A DNA stretch of 24,471 bases, taken from Pseudomonadota bacterium (lineage in GTDB: Bacteria > Pseudomonadota > Alphaproteobacteria > Rhizobiales > Rhizobiaceae). Location of the stretch: assembly GCA_023435335.1 (NCBI GenBank), contig JAEYRU010000076.1:1-24471 (forward strand). Reading direction: 5' to 3'. Positions 7,424 through 14,581 of the stretch are shown piece by piece; positions within the stretch are counted from its first letter, which is position 1; each line of letters starts with the position of its first letter. A program made the position numbers and the translations under genes. Under the pieces are notes generated by a model. That model was not told the origin of the DNA and ran no database searches. It saw only the letters and a list, made by a program, of their open reading frames with translations.

Positions 7424-7979
7424 ATGGATCATCAACAAAACGACATGAAGATGGGCTGGGGGCGGTTCGTTGCGATGATCGCGACCTCTACATTCATCAT
7501 GTACTTCCTGATGTACCAGCTCGTGTATAGCTTCGATCATGCCATGTTCAGCTTGAACCGGCTCGTCGCCTCCCTGGTCATGGGCTGTGTGATGGCAGCT
7601 GTCATGCTCGGCTTCATGTGGTCCATGTACAAGGGCACGGCTACGAAGCTGGCGGTTCTGGGCGGTGCGATCCTGGCCGCCGGCGTCCTTCTATTCGTTA
7701 ATCGCGGCCAGGTCCTCATAGGCGACACCGCCTTTATGCAATCGATGATTCCTCACCACTCCATCAATAAACAACGCTCGCAGGGCTGAAATTAGCGATC
7801 CGCGGGTGCGCCGATTGGCCGACGAGATCATTTCCTCGCAGGTACGGGAGATCGAGGAGATGAAGCTTCTGATCGACGACATCGATAAGAACGGCGAACG
7901 ATCCGACGCGCCCCTTCCTGCACGCGCTGCGACGATGACTCCGGAAATGATGTCCGAGGCTCGCAAGGCGGTGGAATAG
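7424..7979 (+). pseudogene. DUF305 membrane protein, interrupted by a frameshift
   Basis: DUF305 proteins are membrane-anchored, His-rich proteins often found with copper-handling genes. The first frame, from ATG 7424 (AAAGGGA ribosome site just upstream), gives MDHQQNDMKMGWGRF, three hydrophobic spans and the family motif DTAFMQSMIPHHSI, then falls into NKQRSQG and a stop at 7789. The family sequence resumes in the next frame from about 7767: INNARRAEISDPRVRRLADE to EEMKLLIDDIDKNG, ending at TAG 7977-7979. The family normally reads HHSIAINNAR, so the loss of two bases (GC of an Ala codon) between 7765 and 7766 would explain everything. Because both halves, the ribosome site and the promoter look intact, the lesion is recent or an assembly error. 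I see no slippery heptamer, so programmed frameshifting is unlikely. Confidence 0.8.
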
Positions 7980-8056
7980 GACCGGGTTGCCGGAGGTTAG
8001 TAGGTAGCCGACGCGCCCCAGGTTACCGAGGGACCGCGCGACTTGCGGCCGGTGGC

Positions 8057-8081
8057 GGAACAATATCCGCGCGAAATTCTT
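8057..8081 (+). promoter_or_regulatory. Possible EcfG/RpoE2-type promoter of the DUF6600-like gene
   Basis: GGAAC at 8057-8061, then after 16 bases TCTT (8078-8081). It matches GGAAC-N18-TT but not the CG of the EcfG -10, so it is weaker than the kinase promoter. It lies 39 bases before the GTG start. Confidence 0.35.
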
Positions 8082-8120
8082 CGTGGGTCGAGGGACGCCC
8101 AGAAAGAAGGAACCGCACCG

Positions 8121-9398
8121 GTGAAAAAGCTACTCGCCGGCGTCGCCGTTGCCGCTCTTCTTACGGTCCCGGCCGCCATTTCTCCGAATTCCATCTCGCC
8201 CGTCACGCCCGCGCTGGCACAGCAGGCAAACGTCAACGTCAGTCTCTTCTTCGATCGGCTGGCCGATCACGGACGCTGGGTCCGGCATTCGCGCCACCGC
8301 TACGTCTGGGTGCCCGTCAACGTTGACCGCAACTGGCGTCCGTACGCCCACGGTCACTGGATCTACACCGACCGCTATGGCTGGTATTTCGCGTCCGACG
8401 AACCCTTCGCCTGGGCGGTCTACCACTACGGTCGATGGGCATATGATCCGGCGATCGGCTGGTTCTGGGTGCCCGGCACCCGCTGGGCACCGGCCTGGGT
8501 GTCGTGGCGTCGCAGCGGGGATCATGTAGGCTGGGCGCCGCTACCGCCGGAAGGCGACGGTTTCGTCGTGAGCATAGAGATTGCGAATCCGGAGCCGCCG
8601 CCCGGCTATTGGGTCTTCGTGCCGGTGCGCCGTTTCACCGCCCCCGACCTGATCACTGTGATCGTGCCACGGCAGGAGGTCACCGTTGTCTTCGAACAGA
8701 CCGAACCGATCGGTACCGTCCTCGTTCAGGAGAACACGATAGTCAACACCGCCCTCGAGCTCGAATTCATTCAGCAGAATGTCGAGCAGGAAGTGACGGT
8801 CGCCGAGGTCCAGGACGTCAGCGATCCGACCCAGGCTGCCGAGGCAGGAGTAGTCGCGGCCTTCACCGGCGAGATAGCCGTGGATGACAGCGCGGAGCCG
8901 GCCGAGGCCGTGTCGGCAGAGGATGTCGAAGCTCCGACCGAGGGCCAAGAGGAACTGGCCGAAGAACCGTCGGACGCTGGCGAAGCTCCTGCCGCAGAGA
9001 CGCCCGCCGAAGAAGCTCCCGCCGAGGAGGCTCCTACCGAGGAGGCTCCCGCCGAAGAGGTTCCCGCCGAGGAGGTTCCTGCCGAGGAAGCTCCTGCCGA
9101 GGAGGCTCCCGCCGAAGAGGCTCCTGCTGAGGAAGCTCCTGCCGAGGAAGCTCCTGCCGAGCAGGCTCCTGCCGAACAGGCTCCTGCCGAGGAAGCTCCC
9201 GCTGAGGAAGCTCCTGCCGAGCAGGCTCCCGTCGAAGAGGCTCCCGCCGAGGAAGCTCCCGCTGAGGAAGCTCCCGTCGAAGAGGCGCCGGCGGAGCAGG
9301 CTCCCGCCGAAGAGGCGCCGGCCGAGCAGGCTCCCGCCGAAGAGGCTCCTGCCGACGAAGAGTGCCCCGCGGAAGAGCGCGCCGCCGGCAATTGCTGA
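8121..9398 (+). CDS. Exported DUF6600-like protein with PAEEA repeat tail
   Basis: A 425-residue exported protein of unknown function. I chose GTG 8121 because AAGGA (8107-8111) precedes it and a signal peptide begins there (MKKLLAGVAVAALLTVPAA, likely cleavage after PALA near residue 33). The globular part (about 40-160) is rich in Trp and Tyr in the pattern of DUF6600: YVWVPVNVDRNWRPYAHGHW, YGWYFASDEPFAWAVYHYG, GWFWVPGTRWAPAWVSW and HVGWAPLPP. A Val/Glu-rich region follows, then 23-24 tandem pentapeptides of PAEEA/PAEQA type (codons 9003-9362), and a Cys-containing end, DEECPAEERAAGNC. The repeat tail is acidic, Pro-rich and probably extended, perhaps spanning the periplasm or wall. Two C-terminal Cys could form a disulphide. 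A strong terminator follows. Confidence 0.85.
   Translation: MKKLLAGVAVAALLTVPAAISPNSISPVTPALAQQANVNVSLFFDRLADHGRWVRHSRHRYVWVPVNVDRNWRPYAHGHWIYTDRYGWYFASDEPFAWAVYHYGRWAYDPAIGWFWVPGTRWAPAWVSWRRSGDHVGWAPLPPEGDGFVVSIEIANPEPPPGYWVFVPVRRFTAPDLITVIVPRQEVTVVFEQTEPIGTVLVQENTIVNTALELEFIQQNVEQEVTVAEVQDVSDPTQAAEAGVVAAFTGEIAVDDSAEPAEAVSAEDVEAPTEGQEELAEEPSDAGEAPAAETPAEEAPAEEAPTEEAPAEEVPAEEVPAEEAPAEEAPAEEAPAEEAPAEEAPAEQAPAEQAPAEEAPAEEAPAEQAPVEEAPAEEAPAEEAPVEEAPAEQAPAEEAPAEQAPAEEAPADEECPAEERAAGNC
9003..9362 (+). repeat. 15-bp coding tandem repeat (PAEEA units)
   Basis: About 23 complete copies of a 15-base unit near GCCGAGGAAGCTCCT, in frame within the DUF6600-like gene, plus one degenerate copy (PADEE, 9348-9362). 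Unit variants are PAEEA, PAEQA, PVEEA, PTEEA and PAEEV. Synonymous third-base differences between copies show that the array is not newly amplified as a whole. Its length would be expected to vary among strains by slippage. Confidence 0.9.
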
Positions 9399-9406
9399 TG
9401 CGCTCC

Positions 9407-9432
9407 GAAGCCCCGCCCTCCGGCGGGGCTTC
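9407..9432 (+). terminator. Intrinsic terminator after the DUF6600-like gene
   Basis: Perfect 11-bp stem, GAAGCCCCGCC (9407-9417) and GGCGGGGCTTC (9422-9432), around a CTCC loop, followed by TT and mixed bases. It begins eight bases after the stop codon. Confidence 0.85.
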
Positions 9433-9466
9433 TTACGTTATGGTTTGAGAGATCCCATTTCCTGTT

Positions 9467-9494
9467 TTGTTGCCTCGCGTGGCGCGGCTATGAT
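9467..9494 (+). promoter_or_regulatory. Candidate housekeeping promoter upstream of dnaB
   Basis: TTGTTG (9467-9472), a 16-base spacer and TATGAT (9489-9494). It would give a leader of roughly 170 bases before dnaB. Nothing else was recognised in the gap between the terminator and dnaB. Confidence 0.4.
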
Positions 9495-9670
9495 GGCACG
9501 TCGATTCGCGTCAACCCCGCTTGTGGTCTAGGCTGCGAGGCGCCTGTTAACTTCTGTGAATACTGTTGTTTCAGGAGATCGGCGCTTTGCCGCGGATGCC
9601 GCGGCGTCTAGGACGGTTGACGGGATCGGGCTGCCTCGTCGGCGGCTGAAAGAATGAACCGGACAGGATT

Positions 9671-11155
9671 ATGGCTGAAGCAGTCCGCAAGCTGGCGGAG
9701 ACCCCGCTCTATCGCGAAGCGCCCAACAATATCGAGGCGGAGCAGGCGCTGCTCGGCGCCATCCTTGTCAATAATGACGCATTCTACCGCGTCTCGGACT
9801 TCCTGAAGGCAGAGCACTTCTACGAGCCGCTTCACCGCAAGATCTACGCAGTGGCGCAGGATTTCGTGCGCATGGGCAAGGTCGCCAGCCCGGTGACCAT
9901 CAAGACCTTCCTTCCGGCGGAGGAAAAGGTCGGCGACATGACCGTGTCCCACTATCTCGCGCGACTGGCAGCCGAGGCCGTCACGGTCATCAACGCGGCA
10001 GACTATGGCCGCGCGATCTACGACCTCGCGACGCGGCGCGCACTCATCACTGTCGGTGAGGACATGGTCAACATCGCCTACGACGCGCCGGTCGACATGG
10101 CGCCGCAGGAGCAGATCGAGGATGCCGAGCGACGGCTCTTCGAACTGGCCGAGACCGGACGCTACGATGGCGGATTCGAGAGTTTCACCGACGCGGTAAA
10201 GATCGCCATCGATATGGCCAATGCGGCCTACATGCGCGACGGGCATCTGTCAGGCATTGCAACGGGCATGCGCGACCTCGACCGCCGCATGGGCGGGCTG
10301 CAGCCATCCGACCTGATCATCATTGCCGGCCGCCCGGGCATGGGCAAGACGTCGCTCGCCACCAACATTGCCTTCAACATCGCCGCAGCCTACGAGCCGG
10401 CGCAGCAGGCCGACGGTTCCTTCGAAGCCGCCAATGGTGGCGTGGTCGGCTTCTTCTCGCTCGAAATGTCCTCGGAACAGCTCGCGACCCGCATCATTTC
10501 GGAGCAGACCGAAATCCCCTCGTCAAAGATAAGGCGCGGCGAGATCACCGAAACGGATTTCGAGAAGCTCGTCGCCTGCGCGCAGACAATGCAGCGGATC
10601 CCGCTCTTCATCGACCAGACAGGTGGTATCTCCATTGCGCAGCTCGCTGCGCGCGCACGCCGGCTGAAGCGCCAGCGCGGACTCGACGTCATCGTCATCG
10701 ACTACCTGCAGCTGATGCAGGGTTCCAGCAGCAAGTCGGCGCAGAACCGCGTCCAGGAGATCACCGAGATCACCACGGGGCTTAAAGCTCTGGCCAAGGA
10801 ACTCAGCGTGCCGATCATCGCGCTCTCGCAGCTGTCGCGACAGGTGGAAAGCCGCGACGACAAACGCCCGCAGCTGTCCGACCTGCGCGAATCAGGCTCG
10901 ATCGAGCAGGACGCGGACGTGGTGCTTTTCGTCTACCGCGAGGAGTACTATCTGAAGAACCGCGAGCCGAAGCCGGGTACCGACGAATACATCAAGTGGG
11001 AAACCGAGATGAATGAAGCTCGCGGCAAGGCCGAGGTCATCGTCGCCAAGCAGCGCCACGGACCGACGGGCACCGTCCCGCTCGGCTTCCAGGGCGAGTT
11101 CACGCGCTTCTTCGACCTCGCCGAGGACAGCCACCTGCCGGAGCGGTACGAGTAA
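9671..11155 (+). CDS. dnaB: Replicative DNA helicase DnaB
   Basis: The hexameric 5'-3' helicase that unwinds DNA at the replication fork. At 494 residues it is full length. The N-terminal domain (about 15-120, NNIEAEQALLGAIL) mediates primase contact. The RecA-like motor has Walker A GRPGMGKT (220-227), catalytic Glu265 in FFSLEMSSEQ, Walker B VIDYLQL (342-348), and the family motifs LSQLSRQVESR and DLRESGSIEQDADVV. A short extra loop between Walker A and the Glu (about 242-257) resembles insertions seen in alphaproteobacterial DnaB. There is no intein. The start ATG 9671 has ACAGGA upstream. The alanine racemase gene begins two bases after the stop, suggesting one transcript. Confidence 0.98.
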   Translation: MAEAVRKLAETPLYREAPNNIEAEQALLGAILVNNDAFYRVSDFLKAEHFYEPLHRKIYAVAQDFVRMGKVASPVTIKTFLPAEEKVGDMTVSHYLARLAAEAVTVINAADYGRAIYDLATRRALITVGEDMVNIAYDAPVDMAPQEQIEDAERRLFELAETGRYDGGFESFTDAVKIAIDMANAAYMRDGHLSGIATGMRDLDRRMGGLQPSDLIIIAGRPGMGKTSLATNIAFNIAAAYEPAQQADGSFEAANGGVVGFFSLEMSSEQLATRIISEQTEIPSSKIRRGEITETDFEKLVACAQTMQRIPLFIDQTGGISIAQLAARARRLKRQRGLDVIVIDYLQLMQGSSSKSAQNRVQEITEITTGLKALAKELSVPIIALSQLSRQVESRDDKRPQLSDLRESGSIEQDADVVLFVYREEYYLKNREPKPGTDEYIKWETEMNEARGKAEVIVAKQRHGPTGTVPLGFQGEFTRFFDLAEDSHLPERYE

Positions 11156-11157
11156 CG

Positions 11158-12342
11158 GTGACCGAGGACCGGCCCCACATCGTCGGAGGCGGCCCCGACT
11201 TCCATCTTGCGGGCAGCCTACTGACCGTCGACCTTTCTGCGATCAAGCATAATTACCGCAAGCTGGCCGCCCTTGCCGCGCCGGCCACGACCGCGGCCGT
11301 CGTCAAGGCGGATGCCTACGGGCTTGGAGCCGCGCAGATCGTGCCGGCTCTCGCCGAGGCGGGCTGCACCCGCTTCTTCGTTGCCTTGCCGCATGAGGGC
11401 ATCGGCGTACGACAGGTCGCCCCGGAAGCCGATATCCTCGTCTTTTCCGGTCCGCTCAGCGCAGAGACAGGCCCTGTCTTTCGCGGATACCGCCTGATTC
11501 CTGTACTCAACTCCCTGCGCGACGTTGCCATCTGGGAAGCGGAGGGCTGGGACGGAAATAGGCAACTGCCGGCCGCGCTGCATGTCGACACAGGCATGAA
11601 CAGGCTCGGCCTGACGCTGTCGGAGGCTGCACGCTTCGCCGATGACAACGCACTCACCCGAGCGGTGAAGATCGATCTCCTGATGAGCCACCTCGCCTGC
11701 GCGGACGATCCGGACCATCCCCTCAACCGACGCCAGCTCGATGCCTTCGAAAAACTTGCGGCAATTTTTCCGGGCATCGAGACAAGCCTCGCGAATTCCG
11801 CCGGCGTCATGCTGGGCGGCGGGTTCCTGCGCGACCTCACGCGACCTGGCATCGCGCTCTATGGCGGCGTGGCGGCACTTGGCTCGGAAGCCTTGCGGCC
11901 CGTGGCCACCGCGGCGGCGCGCGTGCTGCAGGTGCGCAGCGGCAAGGCGGGCGAGACTGTAGGCTACGGCGCCCCCGCGTGGCTGCGCCGCGATTCGCTG
12001 ATCGCGGTCGCGGCGGCCGGCTATGCGGATGGTTATCACCGCGCCGGCTCCGGCGACGGCGTCCCCATGCGCAAGGCTGAGCTCCAAGGCGCCACCGGCT
12101 TCATTGCCGGGCATCGGGTGCCCGTGCTCGGCCGCATTTCCATGGATCTGACGGCCTTCGACGTAACCGACCTGGGCGTGGACGCGGTCAGCGCCGGTGA
12201 CATGGTCGAGCTTTTTGGCGCCAATATCCCACTTGATGAGGCAGCCTGCGCCGCCGGCACAATCTCCTACGAGTTGCTGACGAGCGTCGGCCGCAGGTTC
12301 CATCGCGTCTACGTCACCGATGAATGGGGTGCCCCTCTTTAA
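11158..12342 (+). CDS. alr: Alanine racemase
   Basis: PLP enzyme interconverting L- and D-alanine, supplying D-Ala for peptidoglycan. The PLP-binding Lys50 lies in AAVVKADAYGLG; the second catalytic base is Tyr270 in VGYGAPAW; HVDTGMNRLG and RISMDLTAFD are further family motifs. Length, 394 residues, is normal. The start is GTG at 11158, two bases after the dnaB stop, consistent with translational coupling; I see no good ribosome site of its own. A dnaB-alr pairing is common in Hyphomicrobiales. Being biosynthetic in position, it is more likely the constitutive than the catabolic (dadX) type. Confidence 0.96.
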   Translation: MTEDRPHIVGGGPDFHLAGSLLTVDLSAIKHNYRKLAALAAPATTAAVVKADAYGLGAAQIVPALAEAGCTRFFVALPHEGIGVRQVAPEADILVFSGPLSAETGPVFRGYRLIPVLNSLRDVAIWEAEGWDGNRQLPAALHVDTGMNRLGLTLSEAARFADDNALTRAVKIDLLMSHLACADDPDHPLNRRQLDAFEKLAAIFPGIETSLANSAGVMLGGGFLRDLTRPGIALYGGVAALGSEALRPVATAAARVLQVRSGKAGETVGYGAPAWLRRDSLIAVAAAGYADGYHRAGSGDGVPMRKAELQGATGFIAGHRVPVLGRISMDLTAFDVTDLGVDAVSAGDMVELFGANIPLDEAACAAGTISYELLTSVGRRFHRVYVTDEWGAPL

Positions 12343-12405
12343 TGACGATCGAGCAATCGACGATCCGACGGCCGCAGCCTAGCGCCGATGTCGCCGGTTG
12401 ACGAT

Positions 12406-12434
12406 TTGCGGCAAGTCTGTCAGACGAACATATC
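12406..12434 (+). promoter_or_regulatory. Candidate radA promoter
   Basis: TTGCGG (12406-12411), a 17-base spacer, CATATC (12429-12434). Transcription would start about ten bases before the radA ATG. The -10 lies inside the LexA box, which is what a repressor site would need. Confidence 0.35.
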
Positions 12435-12440
12435 AAGAAC
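12426..12440 (+). promoter_or_regulatory. LexA (SOS) box of alphaproteobacterial type before radA
   Basis: GAAC (12426-12429), seven bases, GAAC (12437-12440); on the other strand this is GTTC-N7-GTTC, the direct-repeat LexA site of Alphaproteobacteria. It ends 12 bases before the radA ATG and overlaps the candidate -10. Confidence 0.6.
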
Positions 12441-12452
12441 ACACGGTGTGTT
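12438..12452 (+). repeat. Inverted repeat abutting the radA start codon
   Basis: AACACA (12438-12443), CGG, TGTGTT (12447-12452), directly touching ATG 12453. It occupies the place where a ribosome site should be; none is visible. It could be an operator or a translational hairpin, or chance. Confidence 0.35.
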
Positions 12453-13850
12453 ATGGCAAAATCCCGCATCCAGTTCACATGCCAGAGCTGCGGCGCGGTG
12501 CATACGCGCTGGGCGGGCAAGTGCGATGCCTGCGGCGAGTGGAACACGCTGGTCGAGGAAGGCACCGCGGGCGGAATCGGCTCCGGCCCGCGCAGCCTGA
12601 GGAGTGCACGCCAGGGGCGCCCGGTCGCGCTGACTTCGCTCTCAGGCGATATCGAGGATGCGCCGCGCATTGCCTCGGGGATCGCCGAACTCGACCGCGC
12701 CACCGGGGGCGGATTCGTGCGCGGCTCGGCCCTGCTCGTCGGTGGAGATCCCGGGATCGGCAAGTCGACGCTGCTCACTCAGGCGGCTGCTGCGCTGGCT
12801 GGCCGGGGCCATCGCATCGTCTACGTGTCAGGCGAGGAAGCGGTGGCGCAGATCAGGCTGCGCGCGCAGCGCCTTGGGGTTGCCGGCAGCGCGGTCGAGC
12901 TTGCTGCCGAAACCAATGTCGAGGACATCCTCGCTACGATCGCCGACGGCAAGCGGCCCGACCTGCTGATCCTCGATTCAATACAGACGCTGTGGACCGA
13001 CATGGCCGATTCCGCACCCGGCACCGTCACTCAGGTGCGCGCCGCGGCCCAGGCGATGATCCGTTACGCGAAATCCACGGGGTGCGCCGTGGTCCTGGTC
13101 GGTCATGTCACCAAGGAGGGGCAGATAGCAGGCCCCCGCGTTGTCGAGCACATGGTGGACGCCGTGCTTTATTTCGAGGGGGAAGGCGGCCACCACTACC
13201 GGATCCTGCGGACGGTGAAGAACCGCTTCGGAGCGACTGATGAGATCGGCGTTTTCGAGATGGGCGACCGGGGCCTGCGCGAAGTGGCGAATCCGTCCGA
13301 ACTATTCCTCGGCGAACGCAGCGCCAAGGCGCCGGGCGCCGCGGTTTTCGCGGGAATGGAAGGCACGCGTCCCGTGCTGGTGGAAATCCAGGCGCTGGTT
13401 GCGCCATCCCCGCTAGGCACGCCGCGTCGCGCCGTCGTCGGCTGGGACTCGCCACGGCTGTCGATGGTGCTCGCTGTACTGGAGGCGCATTGCGGCGTGC
13501 GCTTCTCGCAGCACGATGTCTATCTCAATGTGGCGGGGGGCTACCGCATCTCCGAACCCGCAGCCGACCTTGCGGTCGCCGCCGCCCTGGTTTCCTCGCT
13601 GACCGGACTTGCCCTGCCAGCCGATTGCGTCTATTTCGGCGAAATCAGCCTGTCGGGCGCCGTCAGGGCGGTCGCGCATGCGCAGCAACGCCTAAAGGAG
13701 GCGGAAAAGCTGGGTTTCGGCAAGGCGGTCATGCCCGTCTCGTCGGAAGAACTGCCGGCGGCGATGGCAGCCGGCTCGTTCCAGCCCGAGGCGCTCGCCG
13801 ACCTGGTGGTACGCATCGCGGGCTCCCGCAGGCCGGGTACGGACGAGTAA
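12453..13850 (+). CDS. radA: DNA repair protein RadA (Sms)
   Basis: Branch-migration helicase acting with RecA in recombinational repair. All the family parts are present in 465 residues: zinc finger Cys10, Cys13, Cys24, Cys27 (CQSCGAVHTRWAGKCDACGEW-like spacing), RecA-type ATPase with Walker A GDPGIGKS (98-105) and Walker B LLILDSIQTL, the RadA-specific KNRFG motif (256-260), and a C-terminal Lon-protease-like domain (about 285-455) of the kind that is catalytically inactive in this family. There is no evident Shine-Dalgarno before ATG 12453. A LexA box and a short palindrome sit just upstream, so expression may be SOS-controlled. cvpA follows after 70 bases. Confidence 0.97.
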   Translation: MAKSRIQFTCQSCGAVHTRWAGKCDACGEWNTLVEEGTAGGIGSGPRSLRSARQGRPVALTSLSGDIEDAPRIASGIAELDRATGGGFVRGSALLVGGDPGIGKSTLLTQAAAALAGRGHRIVYVSGEEAVAQIRLRAQRLGVAGSAVELAAETNVEDILATIADGKRPDLLILDSIQTLWTDMADSAPGTVTQVRAAAQAMIRYAKSTGCAVVLVGHVTKEGQIAGPRVVEHMVDAVLYFEGEGGHHYRILRTVKNRFGATDEIGVFEMGDRGLREVANPSELFLGERSAKAPGAAVFAGMEGTRPVLVEIQALVAPSPLGTPRRAVVGWDSPRLSMVLAVLEAHCGVRFSQHDVYLNVAGGYRISEPAADLAVAAALVSSLTGLALPADCVYFGEISLSGAVRAVAHAQQRLKEAEKLGFGKAVMPVSSEELPAAMAAGSFQPEALADLVVRIAGSRRPGTDE

Positions 13851-13888
13851 TGCGGCGCGACCGGGGGCTTCGCCCTCGCAACTGAATC

Positions 13889-13902
13889 TGCCGGCGCCGG
13901 CA
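13889..13902. repeat. Perfect 14-bp palindrome before cvpA
   Basis: TGCCGGCGCCGGCA, just upstream of the cvpA ribosome site (AGGAGATAGGGG). Just before it, GGGGGC-TTC-GCCCTC (about 13863-13877) can also pair. These may end the radA message or damp cvpA translation. GC-rich palindromes are frequent in such genomes, so chance is possible. Confidence 0.35.
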
Positions 13903-13920
13903 CAGGAGATAGGGGCATAC

Positions 13921-14544
13921 ATGCCGATCACGCTGCTTGACGGAATTGTCATCGGCTTCGTCCTCGTTTCCGCAATGCTGGCCATGGTCCGTGGCTTCTC
14001 GCGCGAAATCCTGTCGATCGCATCATGGGTGGCGGCCGCAGCGGCGGCATACTTCTTCTATCCCGTCGTGCTGCCCTATGTGGTCCGCTATGTGGATCAC
14101 GACATGGTGGCGCTAGCGGTCGCGGCCGCGATCGTCTTCTTCGTCGCGCTGATCGTGGTCACCGTGATCACGATGAAAGTGGCCGACTTCATCATCGATT
14201 CGAAGGTGGGCCCGCTCGACCGCACGCTCGGCTTCATCTACGGCGCGGCGCGCGGCCTGCTGGTCCTTGCCGTCGCCCTGCTCTTCTTCAACTGGCTGGT
14301 GGGCACGAACCCGCCCGCCTGGGTGACCGAAGCCAAATCGCGGCCACTTTTGGAGAGTATCGGCACCTGGCTGCAGGGCATCCTGCCGGACGATCCGGAA
14401 AACTCGATCCTGAACCGGCTGCGAGGCGAAGGGGCGGCCGAACCGGGCGCGCCGGCCCAGCCTGCTCCGGGTCCGACCCAGGCGCCCGCCACAGTGCCGG
14501 AAGAGGACCTGCCGGCGCAGGACGAGGAACCCGGCGAAGGCTAG
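13921..14544 (+). CDS. cvpA: CvpA family membrane protein
   Basis: Inner-membrane protein named for colicin V production and commonly encoded next to purF. It has 207 residues with four hydrophobic spans in the first 130 (for example GIVIGFVLVSAMLAMV and LAVAAAIVFFVALIVVTVI) and the family motif VRGFSREILSIASWVAAA near residues 23-40, followed later by DRTLGFIYGAARG. The last 55 residues are Pro/Ala/Glu-rich and probably cytoplasmic or periplasmic disorder. The molecular function is not settled; envelope stress roles are reported for the family. The purF start is 37 bases downstream. Confidence 0.93.
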   Translation: MPITLLDGIVIGFVLVSAMLAMVRGFSREILSIASWVAAAAAAYFFYPVVLPYVVRYVDHDMVALAVAAAIVFFVALIVVTVITMKVADFIIDSKVGPLDRTLGFIYGAARGLLVLAVALLFFNWLVGTNPPAWVTEAKSRPLLESIGTWLQGILPDDPENSILNRLRGEGAAEPGAPAQPAPGPTQAPATVPEEDLPAQDEEPGEG

Positions 14545-14581
14545 GGTCCAGCAGAGGCGCTACAGCTTGAAAGGCTGCGCA

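Noticed and set aside
7755..7790. Programmed ribosomal frameshift in the DUF305 gene
   Set aside because: A +1 (or -2) shift would be needed, and there is no slippery heptamer, stimulator or rare-codon pause; a deletion explains the change better.
9003..9362. Regularly spaced repeats suggestive of CRISPR
   Set aside because: The units are contiguous 15-mers without spacers and stay in frame with a signal-peptide protein.
8771..9391. Minus-strand frame encoding a Ser/Ala/Gly repeat (SSAGA units)
   Set aside because: It is the reverse of the PAEEA repeat; the plus frame has the signal peptide, ribosome site and terminator.
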